Source: Edaphochlamys debaryana
Taxonomy: Eukaryota; Chlorophyta; Chlorophyceae; Chlamydomonadales
Reading direction: 5' to 3'
Assembly (NCBI GenBank): GCA_016858145.1
Contig: JAEHOE010000001.1
Coordinates: 3,100,001 to 3,164,000, forward strand
Length of the DNA: 64,000 bases
Positions 33,290 to 43,765 of this stretch are shown here, in pieces. Position 1 is the first letter of the stretch; each line of letters begins with the position of its first letter. The notes under the pieces are model-generated. The model made no database searches. It had not been told where the DNA came from and saw nothing but the letters and a program-made list of their open reading frames with translations. Position numbers and translations under genes: made by a program.

Positions 33290-36232
33290 TCAGGTGCTCC
33301 CGCCCGTGGGCTTGCGCGGCGCGTCCTGCTGAATCATGTAAAGCTCCGTCAGTGTCGCCGCCATGGCCGCAACCGTGGGCGCCGCCAGGTCGTGCGCTTT
33401 AAACCAGATGCACTGCGGGAGGGGGTGGGTGGGGGCGGCAAAAGTGGGAAGGAATTAGACACGCCGTTAAGTGGGCAGCTGCAGGCCAGGGAAGCGTCGG
33501 TGGAGACCCTGCCCGCCGATGAGTGCATAGGCGTGCGGCCTCCGCGTGCGTGCTCACCACGAGTGCCACCACACTGACGCCCATGGAGCTGTAGGCCAGC
33601 TCGGCGGCCTTGCGCCGGGACAGGATCCACAGGATGGACACCTGGCGGCAGGTGGGCAGCGGGCGAGGTCAGCAGGAGGGACGAGGGCGTTGTAGCGGGC
33701 GCGGGTCTACACAGGCCCGGGTCCTCAAATTGCGGAGCACAGGTCTAGAGGTTGGGACTCAGGGGCATCAGGATGGGGGACAAGGTGGGAACGCACGGCA
33801 GGGGCCGCACCTGGCGGAAGGCCTGCGCCATCTCGGCCCCCAGCAGGCGCAGGGGGGCGCTGGCCTCGGCCTCCTCCGCCTCGTCCTCCAAGCCGGGGCC
33901 GTAGCTGGCGGCCGCCAGGCCCGTGCTGGCGAAGGAGGTGGCCGCCAGAGCCTCGGAGGCGGGTGAGGGCCGCGTGCGGTTCAGCAGCTCGGGCCGGTCA
34001 GCGGCCTGCGAGCGAGCGGGTGGGCAAGGGGCACGTGAGCTGAGGAGCCTTGGCCGCCCCGCCGTCTCCCCAGCCCAGGTCGGGTCGTGGTTATCTCCTT
34101 CAGAGTTGGGTCCGAAGGACTCCCCCCGGCGCGGACCGGCCCGCCACGCCCCGCACCTTCTCCGCCGCGGTGTGCAGGAAGTGGCGGTCCGCAGAGAGCA
34201 GCGCCTCCCGAATGGCCAGCAGCTGGCGGTCCGTGACGTCGATCTGGCGCATCGCGAACCAGGCTGGGGGCGCGAAGCAGGCAATCAAGGAGGGGACCGG
34301 TCTCAGCTAGACTTTCTTGCAGCAACAAATTCACCAGGTGGGGACCAAGGCGCCAGGGCTTCAGCAAGGCATGCTCGAGACAGAACCGTACACAATTCCC
34401 GGCAGCACTCGAAGTGCCAGCGCGCTCAGCTGGCACTATGCCTCGTGCCTCACGGCCCACGGCCCATCAGCCTTTCCGCACGCACCCGCCAGCCAGCCGC
34501 TGGCCACCGCCGGCATGAAGATGGTGAGGCCCTTGCGCACGGGCACCGGCAGCTGCGGCAGGTGCAGGCCCGCGGGCGCCAGCACGTCCGTGGCCAGCAG
34601 CTGCCAGCCCACCACCAGGGTGCCGTGCAGCGCGGGCAGCAGCAGCATGACACAGGGGATGGTGGTGACGCTGGTCAGCACCAACAGCTGCGGCAGGGAC
34701 AGGTCTGCGGGGGGGGAAAGAGGATGGGACAGAGAAGGCAGTGAGCGTGCGTGCCCAGACTACAACCAAGATTCCAGCGAGGGCCAGGACTCATCGGGGG
34801 GCGGTAAGGGGCTCCTGAGGGGGTTATTTCATCGGCCGCACGCTCCTGCGCCCCCGCACCTGCCACGATGGGGCGGATGAGCTCCCGCTGGCACTCGTGC
34901 AGGTCCTCCAGCACCGGCACCGCCTGCTTGGCGGCCCGGAGGCGGCCCAGCAGGCTCAGCGCCACCAGGGGGGTGCCGTACATGGCGCCCAGCATGGCCG
35001 CGTGGAGGCTGCTGCCGTGCAGCCCGAAGCCGCCTGCCGTGGGAGGGGGGGCAAGAGGAAGGACCAAGGCTGAGCGCACACAGGACGCCATGGCAGTGGC
35101 CCTGTGCAACTGCTGCTTTCACCCGCTGTCATGGCGCTTTAGATCAACGCAGCCGCCGAGAGCACCATGGAATTTCACCGACCGCTAACGCGCCCACGTC
35201 CCGCAGATGTCCACAAACTCACCCAGCGGGTTCTCGCCCTGGCATTTCGAGAGGGGCAAACAAAGGGGCAAGTGGCCCCGGTCAGGGATTGCGTAGCGAG
35301 GGTACAGGTTCTTCCGCTGCAGCGCGGGGCACGCCACCTCACCGTGATCCAGCAGGTGATGAAGGCTCCGATCGCCAGTATGGACCCGATGTTGCAGAAG
35401 AGGTACAGCTTCATCTCCGGCGTCTGGTTGGCCAGCTCGTCACGCACCATGTCATCCTCGGACTCCCTGCAGAGGTGGAAGGCAGGGAAGGGGCAGGGTC
35501 GGCTGATTGGGTCCCTTCGGATGGGGGCGGGGGCCTCGGTTCAGAGGGCTTGGCCCTGAAGCCTGCCTCCCCGTCCTGGGAAACCGAGAGGGATGCATGC
35601 ACTGCTGGCAGGGTGTGCGGGCCGGCTCGCGTGTGAGAAGCCCCTGCGGCCACGTCTGTGCGGCACGGGTGTGGGAGGGTCGCGCTTGTGGCGCACGCGG
35701 GCGCAGCTGGAAATGGACGGCGGGGAACGCAGGAGACATGGACGCGAGATGGATCAGTGCGGTGCGCTCTACGATATGCTTCCAGTGCCAGACAGCTTTG
35801 GTCACTTGAAAGCCGAACAGCCGCGGATGATGCCCAGCGCGGGAGTCGCGCGCAAGTCCCACGCCCCACCCCTGACGTGCTCTAGCAGCAGGTGTCACTT
35901 GTGGGCTACCGAACAGTGGAGGTCATTTTGCAACAGCGGCAAATTTGCTAGGGTTCAGAGCGCGCGGGGCGCGTCACTTGCCAGCTGACTTGCTCGAGAA
36001 GCTCCTGTAAGCGTCCACAGGCAGCCGTGTAGGCCACAGGACTCAGTTGATGATCCGGAGCCGTCGCCGCGGCGTCAGGGTGCGCCTGCTGCGGGCCCGC
36101 CGAGGCTGCGGGGTCCAGCGCCGCTGTGCGCAGCCGATGTCGGCCAGGCGCTACAGCTACGGCATTTCGGGAGCGGCTGAAGCTCCGACAAGGCAGCCGC
36201 TGCGGAAGAAGAGCAGACCGAAGAGCAGACAT
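33290..36232 (-). CDS. multi-pass membrane protein, predicted plastid, unknown family
   Basis: Exons 36232-35978, about 35462-35343, 35238-35223, 35033-34860, 34704-34486, 34263-34157, 34005-33811, 33641-33558, 33412-33290; about 430 residues. The first exon is an Arg/Ser-rich transit-like leader (MSALRSALLPQRLPCRSFSR). Hydrophobic segments follow: LFCNIGSILAIGAFITCWIT, MLGAMYGTPLVALSLLG, LLVLTSVTTIPCVMLLLPAL, GLTIFMPAVASGWLAAWF, and a C-terminal MGVSVVALV. A 16-nt micro-exon (GENPLG) is required to keep phase. The junction of exons 1-2 is the weak point: the strong acceptor (CTGCAG at 35467) breaks phase, while an AG four bases further into the exon keeps it; otherwise an exon is missing. 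I cannot name the family. Confidence 0.7.
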
Positions 36233-37523
36233 GTCGGAAGTCTTGAGCGGCGTGCAGCGAGGGCCTGGTGGCCGGTGTTGGGGTGAGTGGCCAACGTGTA
36301 TGTCACCCAGAGTGAGTGCGCCTACCGACGTCGTCGCACACGCGTGCACGGCACTCCCGGCATCCCCCCTGTACTGACCCTAGCTGCCCATACGCATAGC
36401 TGCCTATACACATAGCAGCATGGATCGCATCATTGCTGAGCACGTCCACGGTGTGCACGTCGAGGCGGTGAGGCCGCGCGTGCGGCGTTGATGCAGTTTT
36501 GCGCCACTTATCGCGACGCTCCCTGTCGCAGTTGCAGTCAATACACGATTCTGATGAGGGCTATGGTAGGAACTGCGAGGAAACGCGGACTAGGACACGA
36601 GCTGTCATGGTCGGACACGTTTCGCCAAGGGCTCGCCCGCCCGAATCAGCGACAATGAGCAGGTCAACTAGCTGGATGAGCTGCGGAAGGGGGGCGGCGG
36701 GGGCGGGGGAAGGCTGCTGCTGGGGGCTCCACCGAGGGGCTCCACCGAGGCACTCAGCCAGCTGCCCCGTCTGTCGCCTGTTGCCTTCGTCCTCCCATCC
36801 CAGGCTGTCACGAACACGGCCGTCTCGGCGCTCACTAGAACCCCTGATAAGTGGGTGCTGTGCCCACCATGGCACCGCCCCTGACGCCCTGAGGGCCAAT
36901 GGGGCGGGCGCCGGGTTCGTGCCGTGCAAGGCCGTGTACACGCTCTTCCCAAAGTGAACCTGACAAGCCCACTGTGCAATCGGGCATACACCGGGTGCCC
37001 CCGTATGCCAGCCGGGGTGCTTACACCTGAGCATGCCGGTGCACACATCCGTTGCCACTTGCCCGAGGCCTCCCGCTTGCCCCCCTCCTGCTTGCGGTAC
37101 ATGAAATACCTGGCCACTGCCTTCCTGTCGCGCTTGCACGTGCCTTCGCGCCCCTCCGTGCCGTAGAAGTTCGGCCCCGCATACAGCCGCCATCCAGCCG
37201 CTCCTCCAGCTCCCGCAGTCCCGTGAGAGGTCCCCAAAGCCCAGGGTCGCAGCCCCCGGTGATGGCGTCCAGCCCCGTCGCAAGAACCCGGCAGCGACCT
37301 AGCGCCCTCCTGTGCACAGTCTGAAACTCCTCTGCGGACCATAACTCCAACGGCCCATAGCGCACAGCCATCTAGCGCCGCAACTCAAGCCCCAAAATAG
37401 CAGAGGCCGGCCACGGCACAAGCCGCACGCATTGACCCTCTCAAAAACGCCCCGTAAGGTGATGCAGCGGACTGATGCCCGTGCGGCCGTTATCGGCTAC
37501 GGGCTGCCCGCAGCGCCGCGGGC
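36233..37523. other. intergenic, with a possible degenerate coding segment
   Basis: Upstream of the membrane-protein gene and downstream of the zinc-finger array. It contains a minus-strand coding-like segment at 37371-36950, listed separately; nothing else is supported. Confidence 0.4.
36950..37371 (-). pseudogene. possible frameshifted coding fragment
   Basis: On the minus strand a frame opens at ATG 37371 (MAVRYGPLELWSAEEFQTVH… then DPGLWGPLTGLRELEERLDG). After about 63 codons the protein-like signal moves to another frame: WRLYAGPNFYGTEGREGTCK, then RDRKAVARYFMYRKQEGGKR. The switch needs one frameshift near 37190. A GTAAGC donor-like site follows at about 37020. I do not recognise the sequence. 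It may be a decayed gene or transposon fragment, or chance. Confidence 0.3.
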
Positions 37524-39278
37524 TCACGTGGAGCTGCTCCTCCTCACCACCTGCCCATCCACGATGCGGTAGGAACCGTTGCACGAGAAGCAGATGCGGC
37601 AGCCGTGGCACCACTTGCTGGCCTTGCGGCTGCCGCAGTGCGCGCAGCCCAGCTCCGCCGCCTCCGCCTCGCCCTTGCGGCGCGCCACGCCCCGGCCGTC
37701 CAGGTACGCGCCCCATCCGCTGGAGCGGTAGCCTCTCACCGCCATGGCGGCGCTCGAGGCCTTGGCGCCGTGGGCCGTGCGCTCCTCCGCCGACAGCCCC
37801 GCCCACCAGGCGCTCAGCTTGGCGCTCTGAGACGCGTGCTGCGCGGCCTTTGCGCTCGGTGAGCTCACGCTGTCGCCGGGGGCAGGCCTGCAAAGATACA
37901 CGGGTGATTGCCGGCTCAGCACTGACGCGCTTGGTGACAAGCAAGGTCACCCACAACCCGCGAAAGGCACACCAGCTCCTGCCTTGCCTGCTTCCACCAT
38001 GCCCCTTGGGCCGTGTCTACAGGCTGTCCCGAAGCCCGGTCACTTTGCCCCACTGCCCGTATACACGTGCCAGAACCTTACTTCTTTGCGGCTCTCCGCT
38101 GCACGGCTCCGTTGACGACGTGGTAGTTGCTGTGGCAGGCCATGCAGATGCGCCGGCCATGGTTCCACTTGGCGGTCCTGCGGCTGCCGCAGTGCGCGCA
38201 GCCCAGCTCCGCCGCCTCCGCATCGTCCTTGCGGGGGGCTACGCCCTTGCTGTCCAGGTGAGCAGCCCAGCCGCTGGGCTTGGCACCGCGGGCAGCGATC
38301 GCAGCGGCGCTGGCTTTGGCGATGCTGGCCGCGACGCGGGCAGCCCGCTCCTCAGGGCTCAGGCTGGGCCAGGTGTTTTGGTATCCCCTGCAGCAACACA
38401 GGTGCCGTTGGTAACGTGCGTGCGCCTGCGTTCTTGTGCCCCGCCCCAGCTGCTCCCATGCCCTCCAAGAGCCCCTCGTGCAAGAAGGCCGGCAGAACTG
38501 TGTGAAGGACATGCAAGTGGTATCTCTTCATGATTTCTTCGCTGCCTCGTACTCCCACAGCCCACCATGCGCTTTCGGCTGTCCTAGTGTTCTGGGCCTC
38601 ATGCTGTTAACCCTCCCCAGGCCCTGCACGGGGGGCACTCACTTCCTCTGGTACCTCGTCTGCACCTCTCCGTTGACGACCACCTGCATCGTGCAGCACT
38701 TGTGGCAGATGCGGGAGCCGTGGTGCCACTTGCTCGTCTCCCTCCGGCCGCAGTGCACACAGCCCAGCTCCGCCGCCTCCCCATCGTCCTTGCGGGGCGC
38801 CACCCCCAGGCCGTCCAGGTGCGCAGCCCAGCCGCTGGACTGCTTCTTCCGTCGGGTGCGCAGGGCCGCGGCACCGGCGGCGTGCTCGTCCGCCCCAGCC
38901 GTTGGGCCCGTAGAGGCCCCTGTGGCGTCCAGGTAGGGGCCCCAGCCGCTGGGCTGGCTCTGACGTCTGCCCAGCAGGGCAGCAGTGCGGGCGGCGTGCT
39001 CCTTCTTGGCGTCCTCATCGGCCGTATGGCTGGTGGAGGCCTCGACGCCGTCACTTCGCGCCGCTGCTAAGGACCGCTGCGAGTCGCTGCCCCTCCCCTC
39101 CCGCCCGCTCCCCCACCGCCGGGCGCTGGGGCCTAACACACAGGCGCTGTGCCACAGACCCTCAGCCGATCGCGGGGATGCCGGGCAGCTGGGGGCCGGG
39201 GAAAGCGGCGAGGAGGCTGACGGGGTCGACAAGAACGCCGAGCACGCCGACAGGTTGTGTGGCCGCGGTGCGCTGCAT
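37524..39278 (-). CDS. GATA-like zinc-finger protein B (three fingers)
   Basis: Three exons join in phase 2 each time: 39132-38643, 38387-38082, 37887-37524 (stop TGA). Each ends in one copy of a two-part unit: a helix-rich lead (LSPEERAARVAASIAKASAA), SGWAAHLDSKGVAPRKDDAE, then a finger C-x2-C-x14-C-x2-C such as CAHCGSRRTAKWNHGRRICMAC. This resembles a GATA finger (C-x2-C-x17/18-C-x2-C with a central W) but has a shorter loop. The first exon carries an extra partial lead (SGWGPYLDATGA). A conserved upstream ATG (39278) and an acceptor shared with the neighbour (39133) suggest a further 5' exon that I could not join, so the start is uncertain. Probably DNA- or RNA-binding and nuclear (inference). 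Confidence 0.65.
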
Positions 39279-40497
39279 TCTCGCTGTCCAAACGCAGACA
39301 CCGCTAAGCGGCTGCTTCGTGGGCAGCACGAGCTACTACAGGATAGCCGCGGCTGCTGGACAAGCGCTGGCCACATTGCGGCCGCAATATCGGGTTGCCA
39401 AGCTCGGGCCGGCTCAGCGCGGCAGTATTATGTCCTGGTTGAGTTCGCTGTGTTCACTACATGGCAATTGAGCTTTGTTCTCCGCCACTCAGCGATAGCC
39501 CTAGAAATATCGCCAACCTGCGATCGCAAAACCTGCATGGCTCGAGGTGCATAGGCTGCCACACAGTCGGAAACGACTTTCACCTCGGGCACTTTCATAT
39601 GCTTATGTAGCCTTGCGGCGGCCCTGACCGGAATGCCACCCAAATGTCATGTTGCGCACGCTCGATAACAGCCGGCAGTGCTGGCGCGGACAGTAGCTGC
39701 CATTTGGTTAGCGGGGTGAGGGTGGGGGAAGCCGGGGAAGCGAGGGAAGTCCCCGTGTGTATATGGCCCGTGGCACTACGCACGTTGCCGCCCGACCATG
39801 CAAGTTCCACCTTCCTCACGCTCGACGCGTGAATGCTGCTCCATGTAGCATCAGAAAGCCACACTGCTCACATGCGTAAAGGCAGCCAACTCCGCCGCTC
39901 CAGTCATCTCAACCAGCCCACGACCAGCCGCCAAAGGTGTGAAGTCTTAACCCAATACCCGTCGCCAAGAGTTCCCTCTTGCACTCGCATGCCCGCTCTT
40001 TCACAAACCTTACGGTCCCAACATCTCAATAGTGTACAGCTTATGCACATACATGTGGAATGCGCATATAATGCCGCAGCGGAGTAGTTATTCCCGCTCC
40101 AGGCCTAGGATGGCCGCGTGCCTGCACTGCCCTCACGCCCTGGCCGCAGGAAGTCCGTCCAGTCCACGCCGCGTCAAGCACTGGCCTGCGCCATATGCCC
40201 TCACCAACTCGATACGGATGCTGAGACACCCATTCGTCTACGTCACGCCCGGCCCGTCAGGGTCTTGGGGGACACAACGTTCAACCAACAACTCCCTACG
40301 CGCTGTCTTCTCCACCTGCAAATACGCGCTTTGAGCCCGCACCACAGGCACAGGCACACTTCAAGCTCAACGCAGCCACGCCGAGCACCCCCTCATGTTG
40401 CCGCCTTGCCCTTCGCGGCTGAAGAGAGTCAACGCTGCACGCCCCGTACGCAAGCGTTTAGTTCCTTGCAGCAAGGGAGCGGAGCTCCGACGACGCC
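39279..40497. other. spacer between the two zinc-finger genes
   Basis: No supported gene. It contains the upstream region of zinc-finger gene B and the 3' flank of gene A. Its GC content is lower than that of the flanking coding blocks. Confidence 0.5.
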
Positions 40498-41675
40498 TCA
40501 CCCTCGCCTCTTCCGATACCTCTTGACCACCTCGCCGTCCACAACATGGTAGTTGGCACAGCAGGTGTTGCAGACGCGGGAGCCGTGGTGCCACCTGCTC
40601 GTCTCCTTCCTGCCGCAGTGCGCACAGCCCAGCTCCGCCGCCTCCGCCCCATCCTTGCGGGGGGGCACCCCCAGGTCCTCCAGGTGCGCCACCCAGCCGC
40701 TGGGCTGGGCACCGCGGGCGGCCATGCTCGCCGCTACGGCCTTGGCCACGCGGGCGCGACGCTGCTCCGGATCAGTCACATCCGCCCAGCCCGCCCGCGC
40801 CACCCGCTGCTCTGGCGTAAGCTCGGCCCAGCTCTCGCGCACTCTCTGCGCCATAGGCGAGGCGGCAGAGGTGCGAGCTGCCCGTCCCCCGTACTTGGAG
40901 AGTGGTTTACGTTCCCTGCGCAAAGTTGCGCGCGGGAGGTCAGGCCGAAGAGAAGCGGCATCAAGGCTGAGGCTTGCCTTCCGATAAGACTGGGGGCAAG
41001 CCCAACAGCAAGGTGTGCGGGCAATGACCCCTCCCTCGGCCTTTCCCCATGACTGTGACGCTTGCCCAACCAGTGCTCGAGTGGGCAGCAGAGCCCACGC
41101 TTGGTACTGACACGACCACTCACCTCCGTCTGTACGTCCGCTGCACCTCGCCATCCACAACCCTTAAGGATGTGGAGCAAGTGGCACAGATCCGGCCCCT
41201 CTGGCACCATTTGGCCGTCTCCTTCCTGCCGCAGTGCGCACAGCCCAGCGCCGCCGCCTCCGCATCATCCTTGCGGGGGGCAATGCCCTGGGCGTCCAGG
41301 TGGGCCCGCCACCCGCTGGGGCGGTGGCCGCATACTGCCATGGGATCTTCATCTCCCTCGTCTTCATTCCCGAGGGCGGCGGCGTGCTCCTCCCCACCCT
41401 CACCAGGGCCGGTGGAGGCCCCACTGCCGCCGTCCTCTTCTGCCGCCCGGGACCAGTGCGAGCCGCTGCCCCTCCCCTCCAGCCGCCCGCTCCCCCACCG
41501 CCGGGCGCTGGGCCCTGACACGCAGGCGCTGAGCCAGGGGCCCGGCGCCGGCCGAGGGGGGGACGGGCAGCTGGGGAGCGGGGGCGGCAGGGACGAGGAG
41601 GCCGAGGCTGAGGGCACGAGAGGGGCTCGGAACGCTGAGCACGCCAGCAGGTTGCGTGGCTGGGGCGCTCCGCAT
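40498..41675 (-). CDS. GATA-like zinc-finger protein A (two fingers)
   Basis: Tandem paralogue of gene B. Exons 41514-41124 and 40915-40498 join in phase 2 (…QRTYRR|RERKPLSKYGG…) and stop at TGA 40498-40500. Two units, each with SGWRAHLDAQGIAPRKDDAE or SGWVAHLEDLGVPPRKDGAE followed by a C-x2-C-x14-C-x2-C finger (CAHCGRKETAKWCQRGRICATC; CAHCGRKETSRWHHGSRVCNTC). The region upstream of 41514 is related to the matching region of gene B, including an ATG at 41675 and an AG acceptor at the same aligned position, so a short 5' exon is likely but not resolved. Could be a transcription factor; the family name GATA-like rests only on spacing and the central W. Confidence 0.65.
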
Positions 41676-43765
41676 CGTCGCCGGCCAAAGATCGAAGCCG
41701 CTAAGCTCTGGGAGCAGCCAGAGCCTTGGCAGGCCGGACCGCATGTCGGTGGTTGGCTAGCCAACTTGCACCGTAGACTGTGCGTGGATGTTGCACAAAA
41801 CTGCGCGGTCGAGGGTATGAAGGGCAGCGTCAGGGCGCTCAAGAGCTGGGTGGTGGGATTCGCAGAGTGTGCAATCTCGCGGCACCGACGTCCGGCCCCC
41901 GTGCTCCAAACGCGAACGCTTCTGCAGGGCAAAGCCGCCTTCGCAAATGGCTCACACAACACAGCTCTCGCTCTCACACGCACTTCCACTTCCACTTTCA
42001 TGTCCACCCAGTGACCCCTCTCTGACCGTGCGGCATCGCTCGCTTTTGAGGGGCGACCTGGCGCTCTGGCCCTGGCGGCGACCTCGAGACCCCTGGCAGC
42101 GGTCAAGTGCGCAAACCGCAGGCGCGTCCTGATGTTCGCGGGGAGCAGGGGAGAGGTGGAGGCAACCTCGGCCTCCTGCCCTCCATCCTGCCCTCCCCTG
42201 CCACGCGGCGTGAGCCCCAAGGCCCATGGCGAGCCGGAATTGGAGAGGACCTACGAGGTAAGCCACTTTGTGCAGCAGTCCAGGGGGGCTCCGCCAGCCA
42301 TAACCTTTCAACCCGAGGAGGGTCCCCCGTTCTTTAGGAGCTGAAGTGTTACAAGTGCACCGGCAGGCCAGGCAGAAGTGCGCACGGCACCCTGACCCTG
42401 ACCCGCCTAGGACCCGGACGGCGCGGACCCTCAGCACAGGCGCCCTTGCGGGCTGCAAAACCCACCCAACACAGCGGCAGACGTCACCACCAGGCGGGGT
42501 GCCTGCGCCGGAGCACAGGACTTGCGATCTGAGAAGTCTCTAGCGGCCTACAAGCCGCGCCAACAACAACAGAGCAGAGGGGCAGCGCCCAGAACCGCAG
42601 AAAGCACAGTGGCGGTGACACCCCACAACACGCCCGTTCTTAGGCGGCTACGCTTCATTGCATCGGCCTACGAAATGCGATGCCACGACTCCGCGGCACT
42701 ACGCCCCGTTGTCTAGAATAACCCTAAGGCCCGAGCACTCCGCCTCCTGCCCTCCCCCCTGCCTTCCCCTGCCAAGCGGCAGTGGCGGCGACCTCATGAC
42801 CCCTGGAGGATGGGGGTGCGGAGTGCGTGGACAGGCAACCCAGTACTCCATGAGAGCCGGCACCCCACCCCAGCCCACCGTCGGTGGGCTTCATGGGTGT
42901 CTGGGGCGTGCTGGGGCGCTGGCGTAAGGGCGCGGCTGTCCCCGACCCGCGCGGCTTGCTAGAGCATGCAAAGGCTTACGGGTATGCCCTAGTGCGCTCG
43001 GGGCGGCCCCCTCGGCCCCGGACGCAAGGCGACTAACAGGAACCGGCGGTTGTCACTGCCCTTCTCGGTGGGCTCCCGCATGAAACAACGCCGTCGGGAT
43101 GCCTGTCTGGAGGGCTCGGGGCTGTCGGGGTCTGCTTCTTGTCCGTTGAGCCATGGCAGTGACGAGGCTGGCGGGCGTACTCTGGCGCACGCGCCCTGGC
43201 AGGCGCACGGTCCTGCGACCTCACCTTCTGCGCTGGCCACGAGGCCACCGCCTCGCCCCTCTGCAGTGTCTAGCAACAACCGTTCCCTCTTGCGCTATGA
43301 AGATCATCCCGCGCAACATTGCTGCCTCAACGCCCGGGCTTCTTCGGTGACGTCACATGCGGCCGGCATGTGAGTAAGAGGGAATATGTAGGGGCCAACC
43401 ACGTCTGCGCTCGGGGATGTCTTGACACCACCGATCCAAGCAACGGTCCATATCAAGCTCTGCCGGCCTGCCCCTCAAGCCTCTACTATCGCTGGACTAC
43501 CCCCTAGGGTCGCCCCAGCTGGCCGGAGGTCCGTCGGCCGCTGATACCGCCTACCCCATCGCCTGATCCCACCTTCCCCTTGCGCCCAGCGCCATGCCCA
43601 CCCTTCTTCACCCTGGCCCGCCGCCCCCGCCGCCTCCGCCCTTCTCAACGTGGCTCCATCTGACGGCCCCCTCTCTGCCTTCCCTCCACCATTCCCCGCC
43701 GCTGCAACTCCCAGCCCCCCCCGTTCCGAACATGATGTCCCCAAGCCCCTGGCGCCGCGGCCCCG
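41676..43765. other. gene-free 2-kb interval
   Basis: Between zinc-finger gene A (5' side) and the caleosin 3' end. No supported gene. Two short related stretches, built on CCTCCTGCCCTCC…CCCCTGCCA, occur near 42172 and 42748 and look like old local duplications. Confidence 0.5.

Noticed and set aside
40498..41160. Reading the last codons of zinc-finger gene A (GGGTGAGG) as a donor that joins it to gene B
   Set aside because: The TGA at 40498-40500 also works as a stop, gene B has its own related 5' block, and the 1.2-kb spacer has no coding signal; two genes are simpler. Transcript data could reverse this.
42107..43507. Several short plus-strand frames
   Set aside because: No codon bias, no splice continuity, no recognisable motif; treated as intergenic.
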